Part shown: piece after piece, positions 45,601 through 53,654 of the stretch
How the letters are laid out: each line of letters starts with the position of its first letter
Numbering within the stretch: position 1 is the first letter of the stretch
Position numbers and translations under genes: made by a program
NCBI GenBank assembly: GCA_001302245.1
Contig: LGYU01000016.1
Coordinates: 1 to 64,000 of the forward strand
Origin: Chitinophagaceae bacterium PMP191F
GTDB taxonomy: Bacteria > Bacteroidota > Bacteroidia > Chitinophagales > Chitinophagaceae
Reading direction: 5' to 3'
DNA length: 64,000 nt
The notes under the pieces: generated by a model
Told to the model about the DNA's origin: nothing
The model's input: only the letters and a program-made list of their open reading frames with translations
Database searches by the model: none

Positions 45601-48600
45601 GTATTACTCTTTGCTCACCCGGTGAATGCGATCCATCATAACTGGTAATTGTCTGCACCAGTACACCGTCCTGGAATATTTCCAGTTTATCATTGGTGAT
45701 CTCATCAAACAAACTCCACATATTGTTGAGATCGCGCGAACGGTATTCTACAATAAAGTTCACGTTGCCCGAACTGCCTACTTTATTGCTACAGGGCGAA
45801 GTACTGAAAGTGGCACTCATTCCTCCCTGTGAGGGCGGCGGGCTGCAGAGATTGGCCGCAGGACATGGTACTGCTATGGTGTTGGTAACAGGACTGCTGG
45901 TAAATGTAAAGTCTGTAACAGTCACCGTATAGGTCAGGTTACCACCGCAGTCTACCCCGCTAAACAGGTAGCTATAGTTACCATTTGCATTGGTAGTGGT
46001 ATGGATCACCTGTGTACCTGTATTAATGGTGACCTCTGCACCAGCTACAGCAGTAGCACTGCCTGTACCAAAGTATATAGCATTACCCGAGATCAACAGG
46101 CTGGGACGCGGACATTGCTGATAGCTTGCACTGGTTGTCACTGTAATGCCTCCCGGCAACAGCGGACTACCCACTGTGATCGGCCTGATGGCATAGTTAT
46201 TCAGTACATTGGCATCATTGAGTGTATTACTGCTGTCGATCCACACTTTGATGGGATAAAATCCTTCAGCAGCAAATGAGAACACTTTTGAGATGGAAGC
46301 ACTGCCGAAAGCATTTACGGCAGGTATTATTGCACTGTCCAGCAGAATGGTATCTCTGTAAAAACGTACCGGTACATTGGTAGCCGGATAAGCACTACTG
46401 TTGCTTACATTGGCTGTGAGCGTAAATGACTCACCCGGTTGCGGGTTGTTTTTACTGAACGAAATATCATTGGCAAAGATCCTCAGATCAAGCTGATCGC
46501 TGGTAACAACAGGGCCTGACTTATAAGCTGTAGCCGTAGCTGCATTGCCATTATTGTCTACTGCAAAGAACTGATATCCTGCTGTACTGGTATTGGCAGT
46601 ATGCTGGAAGGTATAGCTATACACAACACCGGTTGTATAATCATTGCTGTTGCCTTCTTTTACCATATTGAAGGTACCTTCTCCCAGATCGTCAAAGTCA
46701 TGATCACCGTTCAGGTCAATACCCACTTTGGGATAACCAGCCTGTGGCGCCTTATTATCGGCAGAGGTATACAGTACTTTGTAAGTAAATATTCCGGTTT
46801 GTCCAACAGCCGGATAAACACCATTGCTGCTGTAAGGAGCGGCACTGATCCATTGCAATACAGGTGCTGTACCAGGCATATAACCATTACCTGTTACTAC
46901 GGTGGTAACCGCACTGACACCATTGGTAGACGAATTGATGGTAAACTGTCCGCTATAGGCACTTACTGCTGTTGGTGTAAAGGCCACCGGTATGGTGATA
47001 GCACCACCGGCAGCGATCACCGTTCCGGCTGTATAGGCAGGAACAAATGCTGTATTATTAACAGTTACACTACTCAGTGTGATATCAATATTGCCCGGGT
47101 TGCGGATCGTCAGGCTATAATTAGCTGTACTGTTTACCGCCACTGCACCGAAGTCATGTCCTCCTGCAGGATCAATTGTCCACGTAGCAACCTGTGCTAT
47201 ACCTGTACCTTTCAACATCACATCCAGGTTACCGGCAGAAGTCTGCAATGTCATGATTTGCTGATAAGGCTGCACAGCGGCAGGTGTAAAGTTTACTTTC
47301 ACAGTATCTGTGGTACCGGGTGCCAGGGTAATGGTACCGGTAAAGTCTGTTGTGAACGGAGCAGCCACCGTAATACCTGTAATGGTTTGTGTGGTGCTGC
47401 TTTGGTTGGTAATAGCGAGCTTTTTAGTTATCGTATTGCTTAGCGGAACATTACTAAATAATAAGGTGTCAGCAGATAAAGACAGTACCCCTACGTAGAA
47501 GGTATCAGTATTGGTAATGCTCCAGCGGCCTTCCGCATTCCTGGTACGGAGATAGAGCCTGTGCGAACCGCTGGTGAGTGAACCGGTATTTACAGCCACT
47601 GGTATATTGCCGATATTTACACCAGGCGTAATACTTACCGGGGTGCCGCTACCGGCTCCCGGATCGGTATCAATAAAGTATTCTGCGGCTACGATGCTCT
47701 GTGCGGCGGCTGGTGCAGCTACGTAAGCTGGGTCAATATCTGTTATAAACTCTTTGACATAAGTAAGACTCCAGCGACCTTCTGCATTTTTCGTACGGAT
47801 ATACAAACGATGCGTACCAGGAGATAAACTACTTGTATTGATAGCTGCAGTAATATTATTCAGATCGCCACCGGCAGTAACAGGAATGGCGGTAGCACTG
47901 CCTATACCGGGATCGGTATCAATAAAATATTCTGCCGCCACTACATTCTGTGCGGCTGCAGGCGATGCAGGGTATGCCGGATTAGAATCTGTAATAAATT
48001 CCCTGAAATGCGTAAGACTCCAGCGGCCTTCTGCATTTTTTGTGCGGATATACAAACGATGCGTACCAGCAGATAAACTACCGGTATTGATAGCTGCAGA
48101 TATGTTACCGAGATCGCCACCTGCCGTAACAGCAATGGCAGTAGCACTACCCATGCCGGGATCGGTATCAATGAAATATTCTGCGGCTACTATATTCTGC
48201 GCTGCTACAGGCGATGCAGGATAGGCAAAATCAAAATCCACTACAAAATCCCTGACACTGATCATACTCCATCTGCCTTCTGTGCTCCGGGTGCGTATAT
48301 ACAAACGATGTATACCATTGCTGAGTCCGGCAGTATTGATTGTGGCAGAGGCATTGGCCACATTAACACCCGGAGTAACAGCAATAGCAGTACCCATTCC
48401 AAAACCAGGATCAGTATCAATAAAATATTCTGCTGCCACTATATTCTGTGCGGCAGCAGGCGGTGCGGTATAAACTACATCTGCATCATACAAAAACTCT
48501 CTTGCTGATACAATGCTCCATATACCCGCGGCATTGCGCGTGCGGATGTATAAACGATGTATGCCATTGCTAAGTCCGTTTACATTAATGGCCGCCGGAT

Positions 48601-48790
48601 CATTGCTGATATTTACACCAGGCGTTACAGCAATCGGTATTCCGTTGCCAAAACCGGGATCGGTATCAATAAAATATTCTGCTGCCGTAATATTCTGAAC
48701 AGCAGCAGGAGCAGCGGGATATGCAGGATCCTGTGCATAAGAATATATGGCACCTGTTAATAACAGGAAGAGAAATAAAAGTTTCTTCAT
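42653..48790 (-). CDS. Giant secreted T9SS protein with five identical-length repeats and CARDB domains
   Basis: 2045 residues. Signal peptide about 1-19. Five tandem repeats of exactly 83 residues (249 bases) carry AEYFIDTDPG and HRLYIRTRNAEGRWS. Two choice-of-anchor-D (ASH-like) domains follow (about 435-640), then a Y-x-Y immunoglobulin-like region, six CARDB-like domains with the calcium-type DEDENNN/DESNNS signature (about 770-1650), a further beta domain, and the C-terminal T9SS type A sorting domain (FPNPVQQQVTVKG to MYTIQYS to LKIVKE). It will be secreted across the outer membrane and either attached to the surface or released; an adhesin or surface-layer role is likely. Confidence 0.93.
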   Translation of the reverse strand: MKKLLFLFLLLTGAIYSYAQDPAYPAAPAAVQNITAAEYFIDTDPGFGNGIPIAVTPGVNISNDPAAINVNGLSNGIHRLYIRTRNAAGIWSIVSAREFLYDADVVYTAPPAAAQNIVAAEYFIDTDPGFGMGTAIAVTPGVNVANASATINTAGLSNGIHRLYIRTRSTEGRWSMISVRDFVVDFDFAYPASPVAAQNIVAAEYFIDTDPGMGSATAIAVTAGGDLGNISAAINTGSLSAGTHRLYIRTKNAEGRWSLTHFREFITDSNPAYPASPAAAQNVVAAEYFIDTDPGIGSATAIPVTAGGDLNNITAAINTSSLSPGTHRLYIRTKNAEGRWSLTYVKEFITDIDPAYVAAPAAAQSIVAAEYFIDTDPGAGSGTPVSITPGVNIGNIPVAVNTGSLTSGSHRLYLRTRNAEGRWSITNTDTFYVGVLSLSADTLLFSNVPLSNTITKKLAITNQSSTTQTITGITVAAPFTTDFTGTITLAPGTTDTVKVNFTPAAVQPYQQIMTLQTSAGNLDVMLKGTGIAQVATWTIDPAGGHDFGAVAVNSTANYSLTIRNPGNIDITLSSVTVNNTAFVPAYTAGTVIAAGGAITIPVAFTPTAVSAYSGQFTINSSTNGVSAVTTVVTGNGYMPGTAPVLQWISAAPYSSNGVYPAVGQTGIFTYKVLYTSADNKAPQAGYPKVGIDLNGDHDFDDLGEGTFNMVKEGNSNDYTTGVVYSYTFQHTANTSTAGYQFFAVDNNGNAATATAYKSGPVVTSDQLDLRIFANDISFSKNNPQPGESFTLTANVSNSSAYPATNVPVRFYRDTILLDSAIIPAVNAFGSASISKVFSFAAEGFYPIKVWIDSSNTLNDANVLNNYAIRPITVGSPLLPGGITVTTSASYQQCPRPSLLISGNAIYFGTGSATAVAGAEVTINTGTQVIHTTTNANGNYSYLFSGVDCGGNLTYTVTVTDFTFTSSPVTNTIAVPCPAANLCSPPPSQGGMSATFSTSPCSNKVGSSGNVNFIVEYRSRDLNNMWSLFDEITNDKLEIFQDGVLVQTITSYDGSHSPGEQRVIPVTFPLNTAAPVEIRGVLTYTYVEYREIPSSLYHGIRTAMSATGGGTVRPELNQPDLTIQQFVQTGFKAFSFNDANIKCGDAGAHTVKIFDAVSGGPFNLVKTTTVNSLAGGTAIGISFNDPSLAPGTHTIRIITDADGTVDEQDENNNVFETTIVVPFPDLSIPKIKASSTALSIGSAVKFIATVKNTGSAAEDFYVQFNANGTQIGTKKKVSFVNENESVTVVSDDYIVTTADNVCGITIEAIADVDGDVTESDESNNSRQIVFASDLAPYQLPGEVGSASNPAVVRVNTTNQFFPAIRNIGERDVSNVSVRFMLGSNWIGADALATVKAGEVYAAHAAFTQMFTVTGDYVIQVIADTANTICESDENNNAGSFFIRVVDTKPDLEVLSQYISPSSLNPNLAQAITIVGTVRNSGGKPSTPNKLRFLVDDIQLGDDVPIGVIQPGKDTTVQATALYSSIISGVKVMKIMADPDNTLDEEREDNNVATRTMIVGEAPDMSRNGIHAITFNPSGFSRGDSVFVSFTVKNNGVAAGTAWARFMIYDNAKNLRSVDSVQFSLAPGESGVLTRKMLFDIDKGTVITEIVKCSPMEFDLLNNTDTLDFSTVKNLTANIVVPQNLDMRKGLPSALPGWIGGKLVLGDYDLVVNGIVTNIDTAHFIITNGTGKLKLINSNAVDTFPVGTALYKPNFVRISNSGVADNFSVRAVPFVLKGGTNGDTIRTGNVNVTWHIEEDVPGGSNAIAEFFWSAADELPGFDRDVARAAHFTTLWQLGDMAPATAISAYAQFSKAQSGYTSFSPFTVTSGTSTPLPLRLTAFTAVKQGSGAVLNWQTADENNTSHFVVQYGTNGLQFEDLGNIKAANTPGNHSYRFVHPVLREGSNYYRLKMVDLDGSVVYSDIRLIKQELITLLQVFPNPVQQQVTVKGIEANGVLQVIAMDGKIVKQVITTGTSMVLNLGTLSKGMYTIQYSHHNTTQQLKIVKE
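47584..48735 (-). repeat. Five 249-bp coding repeats
   Basis: The anchor GGATCGGTATCAATAAA occurs (with one or two changes) at 47661, 47910, 48159, 48408 and 48657, exactly 249 bases apart each time. The units belong to the giant T9SS protein and encode 83 residues each. No length change between units, with scattered base differences. Outer limits of the array are approximate. Confidence 0.9.
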
Positions 48791-49011
48791 TGCTAGATTT
48801 TTTAGGCTGAAATGAAGCCTTACAATTACGGCCGCACACTATTCTTTACCACCGGTTCATGCCGGTTGTTTTGCACAGGATACCGATACAGATTGTGACC
48901 GGACACAACAGGGTCACCGGGAGCCGTGCTCCATTATTCAACGCAACAAAAGAATGCAGGCTGCATTAACCTGTAAGATCAATGAAGCCGTCATCCCTGT
49001 TCTGTTACAGA

Positions 49012-50073
49012 TCAGTTGTTATTCCTTGTACTGAATGTAATGTTCATGGTAGGTGAACCGGAAGGAATAGAAACAGGAACAGTTAAACTGTAAATGGTAG
49101 GAATATTGGGAATACCCGAAAGTTTATAAGGGTCAGTTGCTCCAAAAGCACCGCAATCGGGCGTAGTAACAGCGCCCACTGTAACACCCGCTGCAATGGC
49201 CGGAGAACCACTTTTGAGCATCATTCTGCTGTCCAGGCTACCGGTGGTGCCGCCTACATACACATCGGCCATATTTACATTTACCTGGTTGTTTGATGCG
49301 GTACCGGACAATGTCTGGTTAACAGAAAAGAAATTATTCTTAATAGTACAGTTGGTAAATGAGTGGGCATTATTTGTTCCGAAGATATTATTAGCAACAT
49401 AGCAATTGACCAGGGTAGAGCTCACACTCGCATCTTTAATACTGTTATTACGGAAAACGTTGGTACTACCGGTTAGCGCAGGCATATTAACGCCTCCCCA
49501 GTAGCCATAAAAGATATTATTCTCACATACAAAATTAGTTACACTGCCGCTGGTAGCAGAAATACTAGTAGCAATAAAGAAGCACTTGCGTACAGTAACG
49601 CCGCTGTGTGTGGCATTGGCAAAGATCAATCCGTTGCTATAAAACAGGCAACGTTCAAATACAAGATTAATATCCACGGTACTGCTGCCGATATTTACAT
49701 AGCTCAGCGACATACCCAGAACTTTAGAACCGGCAGACCCCTCTCCGAAATTAATATATTGCAGGGGTGAGCCATAGTTAGCAGCCTGCAGGCCTGTATT
49801 GGAAGGATTGTTGGTATCGTCAGGATTCAGAAAATATCCCATGCCAATAATTACCAGGCGTTTATTAATAGTAATGCTGTTGGTGGTATATTCATTGGCA
49901 CTGGCTTCTACATACAGGGTATCTCCGTTGACTACAGCAGATGCCTGTACAGCAGCAAAAAAGGTAGTAAAATCGGCTGCTACGCCAACATTATTGTTGA
50001 TACGCCATACTTTTGCCTGTGTTTGCACAGACAAAACAACCAGTAATACAAGCAGAGTGGATAAGTGCCTCAT
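49012..50073 (-). CDS. Exported right-handed beta-helix protein
   Basis: 353 residues. Signal peptide about 1-20 (STLLVLLVVLSVQTQAKVW). The body has repeated short strands typical of a parallel beta-helix: LVFERCLFYSNGLIFANATH, VTVRKCFFIATSIS, NFVCENNIFYGYWGG, NVFRNNSIKDASV, LVNCYVANNIFG and FTNCTIKNNFFSVN. Such folds occur in carbohydrate-active enzymes and surface proteins; no catalytic residues can be assigned. No T9SS domain is present. It lies upstream of the giant T9SS gene on the same strand with 221 bases between. Confidence 0.82.
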   Translation of the reverse strand: MRHLSTLLVLLVVLSVQTQAKVWRINNNVGVAADFTTFFAAVQASAVVNGDTLYVEASANEYTTNSITINKRLVIIGMGYFLNPDDTNNPSNTGLQAANYGSPLQYINFGEGSAGSKVLGMSLSYVNIGSSTVDINLVFERCLFYSNGLIFANATHSGVTVRKCFFIATSISATSGSVTNFVCENNIFYGYWGGVNMPALTGSTNVFRNNSIKDASVSSTLVNCYVANNIFGTNNAHSFTNCTIKNNFFSVNQTLSGTASNNQVNVNMADVYVGGTTGSLDSRMMLKSGSPAIAAGVTVGAVTTPDCGAFGATDPYKLSGIPNIPTIYSLTVPVSIPSGSPTMNITFSTRNNN

Positions 50074-50226
50074 AAAGTTTTGATTTAAGGTTCAAATGTA
50101 TCCCTGCCTGTACGTTCCGGCAATCCCCCAAATCCGGTATATTCATGAAAAATAAACGCTTAACAGACTATTTTCTGCCTGTATCCGTTGCCGGGCATTA
50201 CAATCATTTAATGGGGAAAATTTGTT

Positions 50227-51042
50227 TTATTCAAAATGGATCCGTACTGTCTGGTAGAACAACCTGTTCTGCATGTGCTGGGTACGTTCAGTAAATCCCT
50301 GTAAACCAAACAATCCGGCAGCATTGCCCTTATTGATGGCAATTTCCAGGTACCCCGCTGCATTGAATAGCGCCAGCTTCTCTCCTTCAGGCACATCTGC
50401 ATAGGTTTCAGCAATACGGTCAATTACTTCACTGCGTACAAAAGTGATCCTGAACCGGCGTCCCCGGCGGTGAGCTTCAAACTGTTCATGCGTAATATTC
50501 ACAACAATATTCTCAAAGTTGTCGATAAAAATGATCTGTCCTTCCATCCAGTTCTCGCCCAGTAAAGGACGCAGTGAGTTCTTTTCAATCATGCTTACAT
50601 CAGAATTGCCGATATCCTGGATCCTGGCCCCCGCTTGCAACTGCTGAATGGCCTCGCCCATTACGCGGGTGCAGTATAAGGTGTTCTTAACCGCTGTTTT
50701 GTCTAGTGGCAGGCCAATTACCAGCTCAGGTTTATCTTCCAGGATCATGGTCAGCAAACCATTATCGGCGCACAGAATATATTGTTCCTGGTGATATGCC
50801 AGCAGCAGTTGTTCCGGTTTTTTTTCAAACAGGTTCACCAGCAGCATGTGATACGTGTAAGGCGGGAAATGCCGGATGGCATTGCGACACACATAGGCTG
50901 CCTGCGGATAATTGAAAGGAGAAATAGTATGTGAAATGTCTATCAGTGAAAATGCAGGGTTTACCTGCATCAGCGTACCCTTAACCGCACCCACCAGGTA
51001 ATCCTGCTGACCTATATCTGAAGTGAGTGTGATTAAAGACAT
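50227..51042 (-). CDS. SAM hydroxide adenosyltransferase (DUF62)
   Basis: 271 residues. Family blocks: LTSDIGQQDYLVGAVKG at the N-terminus, SLIDISHTISPFNYPQAAYV, LVNLFEKKPEQLLL, YILCADNGLLTMIL, then the C-terminal FIDNFENIVVNITHEQF and FNAAGYLEIAINKGNAAGLF. These enzymes use SAM and water to give adenosine and methionine; some relatives are halogenases, which need a particular Ser/loop that is not assigned here. Single gene on the minus strand. Confidence 0.9.
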   Translation of the reverse strand: MSLITLTSDIGQQDYLVGAVKGTLMQVNPAFSLIDISHTISPFNYPQAAYVCRNAIRHFPPYTYHMLLVNLFEKKPEQLLLAYHQEQYILCADNGLLTMILEDKPELVIGLPLDKTAVKNTLYCTRVMGEAIQQLQAGARIQDIGNSDVSMIEKNSLRPLLGENWMEGQIIFIDNFENIVVNITHEQFEAHRRGRRFRITFVRSEVIDRIAETYADVPEGEKLALFNAAGYLEIAINKGNAAGLFGLQGFTERTQHMQNRLFYQTVRIHFE

Positions 51043-51517
51043 TTACTGTTTCGTGTTTTGTGTTCCGGGTTACGCTCTGTTCTTAAATTTGTTGCCTTTA
51101 TAATTACTATCATTGAGATAATTTATAAAAGCTACTATACTTGTTGCCAATTCTTCTGCACGTTCAGTAACAGATCGAATTGTTCCAGCCTGATGTATTT
51201 TCTATCCAAAGCCCTGTACAACTAAGATTTCACTTCTCCACAAGAGCCTTTTGCTATTGATAAAAAATTGATGAACTCATTTCTGCCACTTCTTTCAAAG
51301 CCTTCTGCAATATTATCCATAACAGAACCACCGGAGGCATTGATCTGTTCTTTTAATTTGTAATCCTTATAAAAGTTTTCAGAATTATTATAAGCCTCAA
51401 AAATATCATGCGTCAGCTTCCTACAGGCTGCCAGATGTCAAGATCTTCAAACCGAAGGATCGTTGCCATAAATAAATGATTGAATACTGCAACTAATCCG
51501 AAACCTCAAACCCGGAA
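51043..51517. other. Gap holding a decayed gene
   Basis: 475 bases between the SAM hydrolase start and the SDR stop codon. Nearly all of it is the four-helix-bundle pseudogene at 51070-51469; no other feature was recognised. Confidence 0.5.
51070..51469 (-). pseudogene. Four-helix-bundle (23S rRNA IVP-like) protein pseudogene
   Basis: On the minus strand the family runs from ATG 51469 in three frames: [14 protein letters not shown], then after loss of one base [20 protein letters not shown] and [19 protein letters not shown] and [20 protein letters not shown], an in-frame TAG where the family has CAG, LYRALDRKYIRLEQF, and after a second frame change TERAEELATSIVAFINYL and NDSNYKGNKF to the stop at 51070. 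At least two frameshifts and one nonsense codon. Intact members are about 120 residues and common in Bacteroidota, often inside rRNA operons or as mobile single genes. Confidence 0.85.
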
Positions 51518-52324
51518 TTATTTAATGAGTTGTCCTCCCTTAAAGAAAAACTTATAGGTCAGTTTATCGGCCAGGGATGGGAACAGCCGGTTAATGAGTA
51601 GGGTTCTTTTGCCGGTACCGGTAAGTACCAGTGAGCGTTTTTTCTGCTCAATGGCTTTAAAGATCTCACGGGCACAGTCTTCGGCCGACATCATTTTATC
51701 TTCATCCATCAGCGATTCTGCCTCAGGATTGCCTTCATTGTTCAGGGCTACATTCCGGATATTGGAAGTGGTATAGCCTGGGCTTACCCACATCACATGC
51801 ACACCACTATGCAGCAATTCGGTGCGGAGTGCTTCGAGCCAGCCCAGCAGGGCAAATTTAGAGGCGGAATAACCGGAACGGCCGGGTAAACCCCGGTAAC
51901 CGGCTATGGAGGAAATGCCTACAATAATGCCTTTACGCTCAATAATAGATTGTAATGCTGTTTTGGTACAGTAAACAGAACCAAAGAAGTTCACATCCAT
52001 CACTTTCCGGATCACCTCTACGTCCACGTCCTGGAACAGGGAACGCATGCTGATACCGGCATTATTGATCAGGATATCAATACCGCCAAAGGTTTTGATG
52101 GTAGAATCGATAAACCGTTTACAATCCTGCTGTTTACTCAGATCGCAGGTAATGGCATGCAGCATTACACTGGCATGTTCCAGTTGCAGACTGTATAACT
52201 TATCATAATTACGGCCGCATGTTGCAACTTTAGCGCCTTCTGCAATAAATAACTGAACAAGGGCTTTACCGATGCCATCGGTGCCCCCGGTAATAGCCAC
52301 TACTTTATCTTTGAAAACAGACAT
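51518..52324 (-). CDS. Short-chain dehydrogenase/reductase
   Basis: 268 residues. Rossmann motif TGGTDGIGKA near the start, NNAGIS at about 87-92, catalytic Ser and Tyr-x3-Lys in ISSIAGYRGLPGRSGYSASK (Tyr about 157, Lys about 161), and SPGYTTSNI. It uses NAD(P)H to reduce or oxidise an alcohol or ketone; substrate unknown. Divergent from tRNA-Lys, with a -7 box at 52343-52350. Confidence 0.92.
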   Translation of the reverse strand: MSVFKDKVVAITGGTDGIGKALVQLFIAEGAKVATCGRNYDKLYSLQLEHASVMLHAITCDLSKQQDCKRFIDSTIKTFGGIDILINNAGISMRSLFQDVDVEVIRKVMDVNFFGSVYCTKTALQSIIERKGIIVGISSIAGYRGLPGRSGYSASKFALLGWLEALRTELLHSGVHVMWVSPGYTTSNIRNVALNNEGNPEAESLMDEDKMMSAEDCAREIFKAIEQKKRSLVLTGTGKRTLLINRLFPSLADKLTYKFFFKGGQLIK

Positions 52325-52342
52325 GAATTAATAATTGTAATA

Positions 52343-52350
52343 CAAAAATA
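52343..52350 (-). promoter_or_regulatory. -7 promoter element for the SDR gene
   Basis: On the minus strand TATTTTTG ends about 19 bases before the ATG at 52324. No clean -33 TTTG was found at the usual distance upstream. Confidence 0.35.
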
Positions 52351-52413
52351 ACGGAGTTGTGGCGGCGAAAAAATTTGATATGCAGGATATTAGAAGATTT
52401 TTTTTAGAAAAAA

Positions 52414-52444
52414 TTTGGTGCAATATGATTTTGCCCTATTTTTG
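52414..52444 (+). promoter_or_regulatory. Strong Bacteroidota promoter for tRNA-Lys
   Basis: TTTG at 52414-52417 and TATTTTTG at 52437-52444, with exactly 19 bases between, match the -33 and -7 consensus elements in full. Transcription should start near 52451, about 40 bases before the tRNA. Confidence 0.8.
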
Positions 52445-52491
52445 CACTCCCAAAACAACGAGGCGTTACGAAAAGTGAGGTAATTAGTGTA

Positions 52492-52564
52492 GATTCCGTA
52501 GCTCAGTTGGTAGAGCAATACACTTTTAATGTATGGGTCCTGGGTTCGAGTCCCAGCGGGATCA
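52492..52564 (+). tRNA. tRNA-Lys (anticodon TTT)
   Basis: 73 bases with a complete cloverleaf: acceptor GATTCCG/CGGGATC, D arm GCTC-GAGC, anticodon stem ATACA/TGTAT with loop CTTTTAA (anticodon TTT at 52525-52527), and T arm with GGGTTCGAGTCCC-type sequence. Discriminator A at 52564; the CCA end is not encoded. Preceded by a strong promoter and followed by a terminator. Confidence 0.97.
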
Positions 52565-52572
52565 CAGAGATT

Positions 52573-52608
52573 AAATCCTTCAGGTCTTCAGGCTTGAAGG
52601 ATTTTTTC
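52573..52608 (+). terminator. Terminator after tRNA-Lys
   Basis: AAATCCTTCA pairs with TGAAGGATTT around a 12-base loop and runs into TTTT, nine bases past the tRNA. Confidence 0.8.
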
Positions 52609-52719
52609 GTTTATTGCACTACTAAATCTAACCAGCAAGTAGTATCTTCAAATTTATTTGAGATAATAAGGAATTTCTTGCTGCGACGCCTGAGCTTGAG
52701 AGTATGTTTAGTATGGATT

Positions 52720-53159
52720 TTCTGCTATTCTTCTACACAATGGAAAAGAATTTCCTCTATCAGATGATCTGCTTGCAGCTATGGGCTTTTCTTCGCCCCG
52801 ATCTATCATACTGAATAATGACTATTGGGAAACCAAGCATCCATTTAATTTTCCAGGCCCGTTTTATACCGGAATAACTGACACCTGCGGCGCGAAGCAC
52901 CCTTCAATGTGTTGTATGTTTCGTGGACAATGGAATAGGTATTCAGGCAACCAAAGAATTACGTTGAATTAAGGGGAGTAATCTCTGCAGGAGCTATTGA
53001 GATTTTTGATGGTTATTCATGTAATGGAAATTCGAAATGAACATATACAGAATGCAGACATTGGTGGTTGAACAAGGAAGAATTGATCAGTCAGTTATAT
53101 AGCCCGCAGCTCAAAAAAACCAATGCCGGCAAAGAACAGCCGTGTTTAAATAAAATTTG
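52720..53159 (+). pseudogene. Decayed gene beside tRNA-Lys, unknown family
   Basis: Coherent protein sequence runs through two frames. First frame: GFSAILLHNGKEFPLSDDLL, AAMGFSSPRSIILNNDYWE, HPFNFPGPFYTGITDTCG. Then after a frame change: EAPFNVLYVSW, a TAG, VFRQPKNYVELRGVISAGAI, EIFDGYSCNGNSK, a TGA, TYTECRHWWLNKEELISQLY to a stop at 53159. Two nonsense codons and a frameshift, so not functional. I do not recognise the family. The start is lost upstream. Confidence 0.75.
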
Positions 53160-53192
53160 AATCTTTTGTATTATTTTCTGAGATTTAGATGA

Positions 53193-53570
53193 ATGACCGA
53201 CGCAAACCGGAGCATATTAACAAGAGTCAAAGAAATAACCAGCAGTTATTTACAGTTCCTGGACAAACATATTGCTGATGTAATTTCAGGGAAAGTGGCT
53301 GATTTTATGGAGATCAACCAGATCTCCGGTGAATTGTTCCTGTCGCACAAACACCTGACCGATACCGTTCAAAAGGAAACAGGAAACCACCCTTGTTATT
53401 TTTACGACATCAAGATCATTGATCAGGCTAAACAGATGCTTTCCCAAACTGATAAATCTGTTTCAGAAATAGCAAGAATACTGACATACGATCCATCCAA
53501 CTTCTCCAAGTTCTTCAAAAAAATTACAGGCAAAACACCCGGGCAGTTCAGAAAAGAAAACAAGGGATAA
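53193..53570 (+). CDS. Short AraC-type regulator (DNA-binding domain only)
   Basis: 125 residues. The C-terminal two thirds are an AraC helix-turn-helix pair (ISGELFLSHKHLTDTVQKET, then SVSEIARILTYDPSNFSKFF, then GKTPGQFRK). The usual N-terminal ligand domain is missing; the first 35 residues are only helical. It sits 84 bases before an SDR gene on the same strand and may control it. The decayed gene ends 33 bases upstream. Confidence 0.88.
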   Translation: MTDANRSILTRVKEITSSYLQFLDKHIADVISGKVADFMEINQISGELFLSHKHLTDTVQKETGNHPCYFYDIKIIDQAKQMLSQTDKSVSEIARILTYDPSNFSKFFKKITGKTPGQFRKENKG

Positions 53571-53654
53571 AAGTTCCGAAAAGTTCACCATAGATTTTTT
53601 TTGAGCCAGTTGATCTTTGTGCAGATCAATTGAAACATTAAAAAATCAAACAAA

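Noticed and set aside
47584..48735. CRISPR array
   Set aside because: The regular 249-base spacing comes from coding repeats of a secreted protein; no spacers, no cas genes.
42674..48760. Many plus-strand frames opposite the giant T9SS gene
   Set aside because: All follow the codon pattern of the minus-strand gene and none has a recognisable domain.
52507..52767. Open frame beginning inside the tRNA-Lys gene
   Set aside because: It runs through a clear tRNA and its terminator and has no protein-like composition.
51043..53192. Genomic island integrated at tRNA-Lys
   Set aside because: Decayed genes lie on both sides, but no integrase, no duplicated tRNA end and no composition break can be seen, so only decay is claimed.
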